Translations under genes and position numbers: made by a program
Part shown: positions 58,600 to 64,000 of the stretch, one piece after another
Numbering within the stretch: position 1 is the stretch's first letter
Layout: the number at the start of each line of letters is the position of its first letter
Notes under the pieces: generated by a model
Told to the model about the DNA's origin: nothing
The model's database searches: none
Seen by the model: only the letters and a program-made list of their open reading frames with translations
NCBI GenBank assembly: GCA_036245805.1
Contig: BTRK01000004.1
Location: forward strand, 14,694,001-14,758,000
Reading direction: 5' to 3'
Source of the DNA: Pristionchus mayeri
Taxonomy: Eukaryota > Nematoda > Chromadorea > Rhabditida > Neodiplogasteridae
Length of the DNA: 64,000 nucleotides

Positions 58600-59215
58600 T
58601 TATAAGAATGTGAGCAGTTCTATGCATTTATACCTGTCATCACTTTCAGCAAATTCCAGCACGTGCAACTATTTTATGATGTAAAGATTTATCCGTATTT
58701 GTAATCAATTGTTAATCGTAGTCGAGACTCCTGAAACAACAGAAAATAATCATCGAAATAAAGAAGTTAAAGGGATCCGGAAATCGAAAAACAAGTATGT
58801 CTTAATTTGCGAGGCTTCGTCCTCTCATATCAATGCAATGTTTCAAAATAATTTTTAAAAATTTTTAAACCTGAAAATGGACAAAGCCGAGAAATGGCAT
58901 TTATTGGGGAGCGTTAATTAGGAAACATAGGACAATTACGGTATTTGAGCGGGAATTTAAAAAAAACGGTATTTTTGATTAATTGATTTTTGTCCGGCCA
59001 TGCTAAGGTCCTCCGATTTAATTGGGCTATTTCTCTAGATAGTTTTGCTTCTTTTCAGTAGTTTACGTTGTATTCCCTTTTCGGTGTTCTGATTTGTATA
59101 GGTAAACGCAGGATTAAGCATATTACGGCTATTAACGGTGTATAAACCAGATACTTTATGTCATTGCATGTCTTCATTTTCGTTCTCTTTCCGTGTTTAT
59201 TGCTTCAAGTTGCTA
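58600..59215. other. Intergenic, no gene seen
   Basis: AT-rich. Upstream region of the THAP-domain gene. No repeat recognised. Confidence 0.4.
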
Positions 59216-59222
59216 TCAGTTC

Positions 59223-60030
59223 ATGGCAACGTATGCATGCATCGCCTGCCCACTCCGTTCAAGCGAAACTCGTGTGATTCCTTCCACTCCCGAGCTGAGA
59301 AGGGAGTGGTTGCTCCGCCTCAATCTCATCAAGGACGAGTTCCAAGCGTTGGAGGGGAAGGTCGCGTCTGTTCAAGCACAGGGCAAGCGGGCAAGACTCT
59401 GCCACAACCACTTTCCGCGCTCGAAGAAGGGCGAGAAGCCCCCTCCAATAGATGTGAGTTATTGTCTACTTGATTTGATGCGTTGTACTTACCAATGTGC
59501 GTTGTACTTACCAACAGAAAGAAGGCCCTCCACGTCTTCAGAGGGCAGACCAAGATCAAGAGCAGGCAAGGGCACAATTCTTTATTTCCGATATACACTT
59601 GAATTATATCATAGTACGCCCTGGGGAGGCAATTAGATAAAACACAGGCCCAGAGGAGGCAATAACGCATACACACATGTCCATTTGATCACAAATAGTA
59701 TTTATCGCTTGCCTTACCCCGTTGTTTAGCATCGTCAACAGAGAGAAAGCCCTCCTAGTCTTCAGAGAGCGGATCACGATCAGCTTCAAGTAAGGGTCCA
59801 ATTGTTCATGTCCGAAAGACACTAGAATTATATGAGAATATGTTCTGGGGAGGCAATCAGATAAAACGCAGAATCAGATGAGGCAATAGTACATACACAC
59901 AAAGGAATAATTACTATTACAGCTCGAGCACTCGGTGCAGGAGCCAATGTTCATGGTAGATGACATTGCCGATGCAATGTCCGACCTCCCATTCCACATG
60001 CCCACTCCACAACACACTAGGTCTCAACAA
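59223..60030 (+). CDS. THAP zinc-finger protein, 5' exons
   Basis: Exon 1 (59223-59453, 77 codons, clean gtgag donor) begins MATYACIACPLRSS. It shows the C2CH THAP signature: Cys6-x2-Cys9, Trp29, and Cys60-x2-His63 (RLCHNHF), spacing within the family range. Exon 2 (59923-60030) joins in phase and adds 36 polar residues with EHSVQEPMFMVDDIADAM, ending at a gtacg donor. THAP domains bind DNA in the nucleus and occur in transcription regulators and in P-element-derived proteins. No further exon is found before the opposite-strand Dopey remnant begins, so the gene may be truncated or continue with exons I cannot see. Confidence 0.65.
59512..59902. repeat. Two diverged direct copies in the THAP intron
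   Basis: acagaaagaaggccctcc...cttcagagggcagacc...ctggggaggcaattagataaaacac (59512-59686) is repeated as caacagagagaaagccctcc...cttcagagagcggatc...ctggggaggcaatcagataaaacgc (about 59735-59902). Confidence 0.8.
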
Positions 60031-60120
60031 GTACGTACAACAATATATTTATTCAACGCATCTCGAAATTTAAGACGATTGAAAAAAAGATCAATAAGAG
60101 ATACGATCAAAACCTAATTA

Positions 60121-63100
60121 CCAATTGATATTAGCGAGAATTCCCTCTTCGTCACTGCGAGTGAGCATCCAGATACGATGGAAAGTACGCGCTGCCTCCG
60201 TTGCGAGCACCTGAGGGAAATTGACTTTCAATTAGAACACAAAAGCTTCCAGCATGTTTAGTGAAACAATTGGTAGAGTTTGGGTTACACGTTGCTCATA
60301 AGATTGAATGAGATTCGCATCATAAAAAGCAATACTATCTTTTTGGTAGCTATCAATAAAAAAGAGAACGATACAATAACAATAGATCTATGATCTCTGA
60401 TTGAGAGAGGTGAGCAACCTGTGAGATCCGGGTTGCAGTAAGGATTCAAATCACAGAATCTACGATGCAAAATAATAGTTCCTTTCTCGACTGGCTAAAA
60501 GAATAAATTCTACCGTATCCTCACCATTCATAGTAGTCAGCCAGATATGACCAGAGGAAGGCAGCTGATCCATCTTCGTTCATCGCTTGCATGAGTACAT
60601 TCAGATTCTTCGCCCCTTTCTCATGACGGAGAATGTGAAAAGAATTTTCCCAAATTATCTCCCTGGAAATTGAGGTTTCACATTTGCTTCTAAACCAATT
60701 GCCGTGCGAAGTTATCAAGAAGACGTGGACTACCAATAAATGACTTACCCTCCTCTCCTCGTCTTCCTCCTTGTTCTCGTTCTCCTGCAGGTAGCTGCTG
60801 CTGCAAGTTGCAGAGGGAAGCTGCAGCATCAGAGAGAGACGACCCGGAGGGGCACTGGGAATGATACGATTTCGGGTTATTGAGAGCAAAGAGATCTTGT
60901 GATTAGAAAACGTTCGCCCTATTGCTCTTGTCATGCACTTGCAACACAAAACAGCCATATTGGTTTTCCTTCCAATATGACCAATTTACCTCTCCGTATC
61001 CTCGTTCTCTTTCTTCTCTCCATCGGGCATCAATCGGGCGCACTTCTTGAGCAGCAGTGGCAGCACTCGCATCAGAACGGGAGGACCGACCTGAGCAGAG
61101 GGAGGATACTGTAGATTGCTGGTTCACAAAGATGAAGACGACTATCACCAGCAGACGTAATAGCATTTGGAAAATGGCTATAATGAGAATTGACCGAGGG
61201 CCTAGTGCAAATGCAGGTAACTACAGCGACCACGCTACAGCAGTACTGTCAGATCGTACAGTATGCTGTAATACCCTTCTCCCCATCACTCACCTCCGGT
61301 CTGTCCTGCATGCACGTCAAAAGTCTGCACGTTCGCACTTCCACGAACTGTTGTGCATCCGAGCCTTTGGCCGCTGCAGTCGGAGAGAAGAAGGTAGAAG
61401 ACATAGAGATCTGAATAATAATATGCTTACAAAGTTCCGAGCTAAAGCAGATTAGAATCCAACGTTGTTTATGATGAAGAGCAGAAATGGAAAATCAATC
61501 GATATATATAAGCTACCGTACCTCCACGGTGTCTCCCTCGAGGAATCCCCTGAGGGCATCGACGATCATCGAGAGTACTGTATGAGCGAAGAAGGAAGTA
61601 TCGAGTCGATCGTCGCCCACGGGCACAGAATTCACCATCGTCGCCACTCCTGAAAAAAATTTTACAATTGTTTTTAGGAATTTCTCTGTATCATTCGCCT
61701 TCAACCGATTTGAAACCTGCGTGAAGCACTGATACATCAACAGCACATTTTGCAGAACTTTCTCCAAAAATTTAATTAACGATTAGGCTAGCCCACCGGA
61801 GGGATTGAGCAGCCAAGTGTAGAGTCGCCGATTGAGTGACATATCCCTTCTCAGGATGACGAACAACGTACGACGCAGCAACTCGACGATGTCTGCAACA
61901 GAAACCGTCATTAGCCCATTTCACCCCGATACATTCTTGTTGCGCATTTTCCTCAAAGCCCAATCAAAGAATTGCAACCAATAGCATATTCTCGTACTTT
62001 AAAAAAGTCTCGTATATGGCAACAATTACAATGTTGTTCGCAGAATATCGTATTCCAATCGCACTACCGTACCTGCTCGGGTTACTGTAGTCGAGTCGAG
62101 TGAGAAGGCCGCGCAGAGTAGATCACGGAGATTCCTCTGGACGAGCCGCGAGCCCATGTCCTCACCCGCGGCGCACAGGGCTGACACCTGGGAAGGAGTT
62201 GGTAATTTGCAGCGTTGTAAACTTGTTAAATTCATGTCTCAACTAATCTTCAGCTAGAATACTTTAGCATTGTTACTAATTACTCGTCGTTTTGGTAGTT
62301 AGATTCGTCACCGGCAAATCATACAATACACTCATACACCACCTCACTCTCCCTCTACCGTACTCCCTCCTCACCATGTGATGTACGTTGTCTCCGATAA
62401 TCCACAACTGTCCATCGATCGATTTTGACTTGTCGAATTTCGTATTCACGTAGATCAAAGCGGGAAGTCGAACGAATGGAGAACCGAGTACCTGTGAGAT
62501 TGGGTTGATAGTTTAGCAAAATTTTGCTCTTGAATGATTGTTTCTACTGTGGATCGAAGATGATGAATCACTATTGAAACACAGATCTGCACATTTCGAG
62601 AAACACGTTGTTACAGCCCGATTGGGATTCAATTAATCATAAAATAGTCCTTTTAATTATAAATAAACCCACAGTATGCCAGAGACAGGCGTAGAACGAG
62701 GTTGGGCCCACGTACTCGCACACTTTATCGAGCAGTGTGAAGGAACTGAAAAAAATACTGTTCAGAATAAATAATATTTAATTTCAAAGCATCTGTCTAT
62801 TCGCATTCGCATTCCTAATAGATTATAGAGCATGTGACCTCGTCTTCCTTCTTCCTCCACAGCCATTAGTAGAAAAAAAGATGCATTATGTTTTATGTCT
62901 CAATGCTGCTATATTTAGTGGGAGTTGTGTGCAGTACAACCCCTGACTCGCTATTACCCAGGCAGAAACACACACTACCCCTCCAGATAACTCTCACTCG
63001 GCATAGTCGAGTCGCACTATAAAAGATGGCCTAACAGGCCCAATGTAATCCGGAATTGGTTTCAATCGCACTGACCGATCGTGGAACTCGGTGCGCTCCT

Positions 63101-63612
63101 CCAGTCCCAGCAGCACTCCCGCAAAGAATCAGGGCAGAGACGGGCACAGTTTCTCCCTCAGTGGAAGGAGGTAGAACTCGAAGATCGTCAGGAGCTCGTC
63201 TTTCACCTGCCAGATGAACCAATAATGAACCTAATTCCTGTACCTTGTCAAATACCCACTCTTGCCTCATGATCTCCAATATTTTGAGACCATGAACATT
63301 GCAAACACGCCTGCGCGTTTAGTGTTTCACAAGAAATACGAATACAGTAACATTTTTTAGATCAACGATAATCAACCAGGCAGTGCAATAAATATTATAC
63401 ATTAAGAAGTGTATCCCTGATGATGCGCTTGCTCTCACTAATCGATATACGCGACTACCGTATCGTTCTAGATATTGATCTCACCTTGATAGTGCAGTGG
63501 TCCATGAGGGGGAAGAGGCCGACGGCGAAGATATACAACTGCTTCGGGAATGCCTCCTGGCCGAGAATATCGAAGATCTACTTGTAGGTCTCCAGTGCCT
63601 TCAGATGGACTC
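60121..63612 (-). pseudogene. pad-1-like: Dopey/PAD-1 homologue, N-terminal region, with in-frame stops
   Basis: Minus-strand exons 63612-63485 (GVHLKALETYK), 63206-63076 (IFEFYLLPLREKLCPSLP; FFAGVLLGLEERTEFHDR), 62745-62673, 62491-62375, 62187-62073 (SALCAAGEDMGSRLVQRNL), 61892-61797 (LFVILRRDMSLNRRLYTWLL), 61649-61522 and 61410-61294 join in phase. They match the Dopey N-terminal domain, a conserved protein of Golgi/endosome traffic; C. elegans PAD-1 is essential. Further exons follow at 61108-60990, 60854-60749, about 60667-60525 and 60220-60121, where phases no longer fit. Two stops interrupt it: TAG at 63580-63578 and TGA at 63131-63129. Only about 550 of the roughly 2400 residues are present before the opposite-strand THAP exons. 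It is probably a truncated duplicate; sequence error at two sites is the alternative. Confidence 0.75.
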
Positions 63613-63614
63613 CT

Positions 63615-64000
63615 GCGAAGAAGGGGTACGGTAATCGATTCGCTAGACTCAATCGATAATAATTGTCGCTGTTTGCATTAACCTATACAGTCGAATATAA
63701 CTTGAGATATTGACAGCGGTATTTCAATTATTGTTCGCCGATCAATACTATTTTCGATCATACTACTTCTTCGACAACTAATGCACCCCCCACAGATTTC
63801 AACTAATCGATTTCTACGAGTACAGTCTCGAACAAGGTTTATTGATCGCGCTAGCTCCAAAGCCCGACGCGGAACATCGACAAGCACAACACCGTGTATT
63901 ATAGCGAGTGTTCCAGCGCCATAATAGGCCGTTAGTCCATAACCTAACCAATGAAAGTTCAGCAGGATCGATCGATAGAGAAAATCGATAATACTAAGTA
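63615..64000. other. Window edge, no exon recognised
   Basis: The first 60-70 residues of the Dopey-like gene should lie here or beyond, but I could not identify the exon. Confidence 0.35.

Noticed and set aside
59329..59676. Minus-strand 115-codon frame opposite the THAP exon
   Set aside because: It is antisense to a convincing C2CH domain and crosses its splice donor. No homology signal.
1..64000. A CRISPR array, toxin-antitoxin or phage-defence system
   Set aside because: Introns, spliced receptors and nematode-specific families show this is a eukaryotic chromosome. The repeats are palindromic transposons without regular spacers.

Overview
The window looks like a compact nematode chromosome, most likely a free-living clade V (Pristionchus-like) species. 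Introns are short, with tttcag acceptors and gtaag donors. Fragments of nematode-only chemoreceptor families are frequent, and foldback and mariner DNA elements are dense. There is nothing prokaryotic and no recognisable tRNA, rRNA or CRISPR locus. The genus is inference.

Layout. 1-1.6 kb: a palindromic MITE and a broken serpentine receptor on the minus strand. 1.6-4.25 kb: an RTE-type non-LTR retrotransposon cut off inside the last part of its polymerase ORF. 4.25-18.3 kb: a rearranged block in which a small secreted-protein gene occurs once inverted (4.35-5.28 kb) and twice direct. The direct copies lie in an almost identical 5961-bp tandem duplication that also carries the 3' half of a decayed cytochrome P450 and a mariner. 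The mariner is truncated in the first unit and full length in the second. 19.9-31.6 kb: several partial chemoreceptor genes, the 5' half of another P450, and a non-autonomous mariner relative. 32.9-35.5 kb: two well-formed housekeeping or stress genes, a mitochondrial ATPase inhibitor (IF1) and an HSP12-type small heat-shock protein. Each lies downstream of a copy of one TATA-containing LTR- or promoter-like segment. 36.7-41.7 kb: a roughly 5-kb element made of two successive giant palindromes. 42-50.3 kb: minus-strand membrane-protein genes, including a complete four-TM protein and a str-like receptor with a maT (DD37D) transposon in its first intron. 50.9-54.5 kb: an 11-exon 7TM receptor whose exons join cleanly, with foldback elements in its introns. 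54.8-58.3 kb: the two halves of another receptor on either side of a 1.7-kb palindrome. 59.2-60 kb: the start of a THAP-domain gene. 60.1-63.6 kb: N-terminal exons of a Dopey/PAD-1 homologue with two in-frame stops.

The genes do not form a pathway. The region is chemosensory and detoxification gene territory, shaped by transposons, with two conserved genes embedded in it. Exon joins were worked out by hand from splice signals and reading phase. Where phases do not fit, the entry says so.
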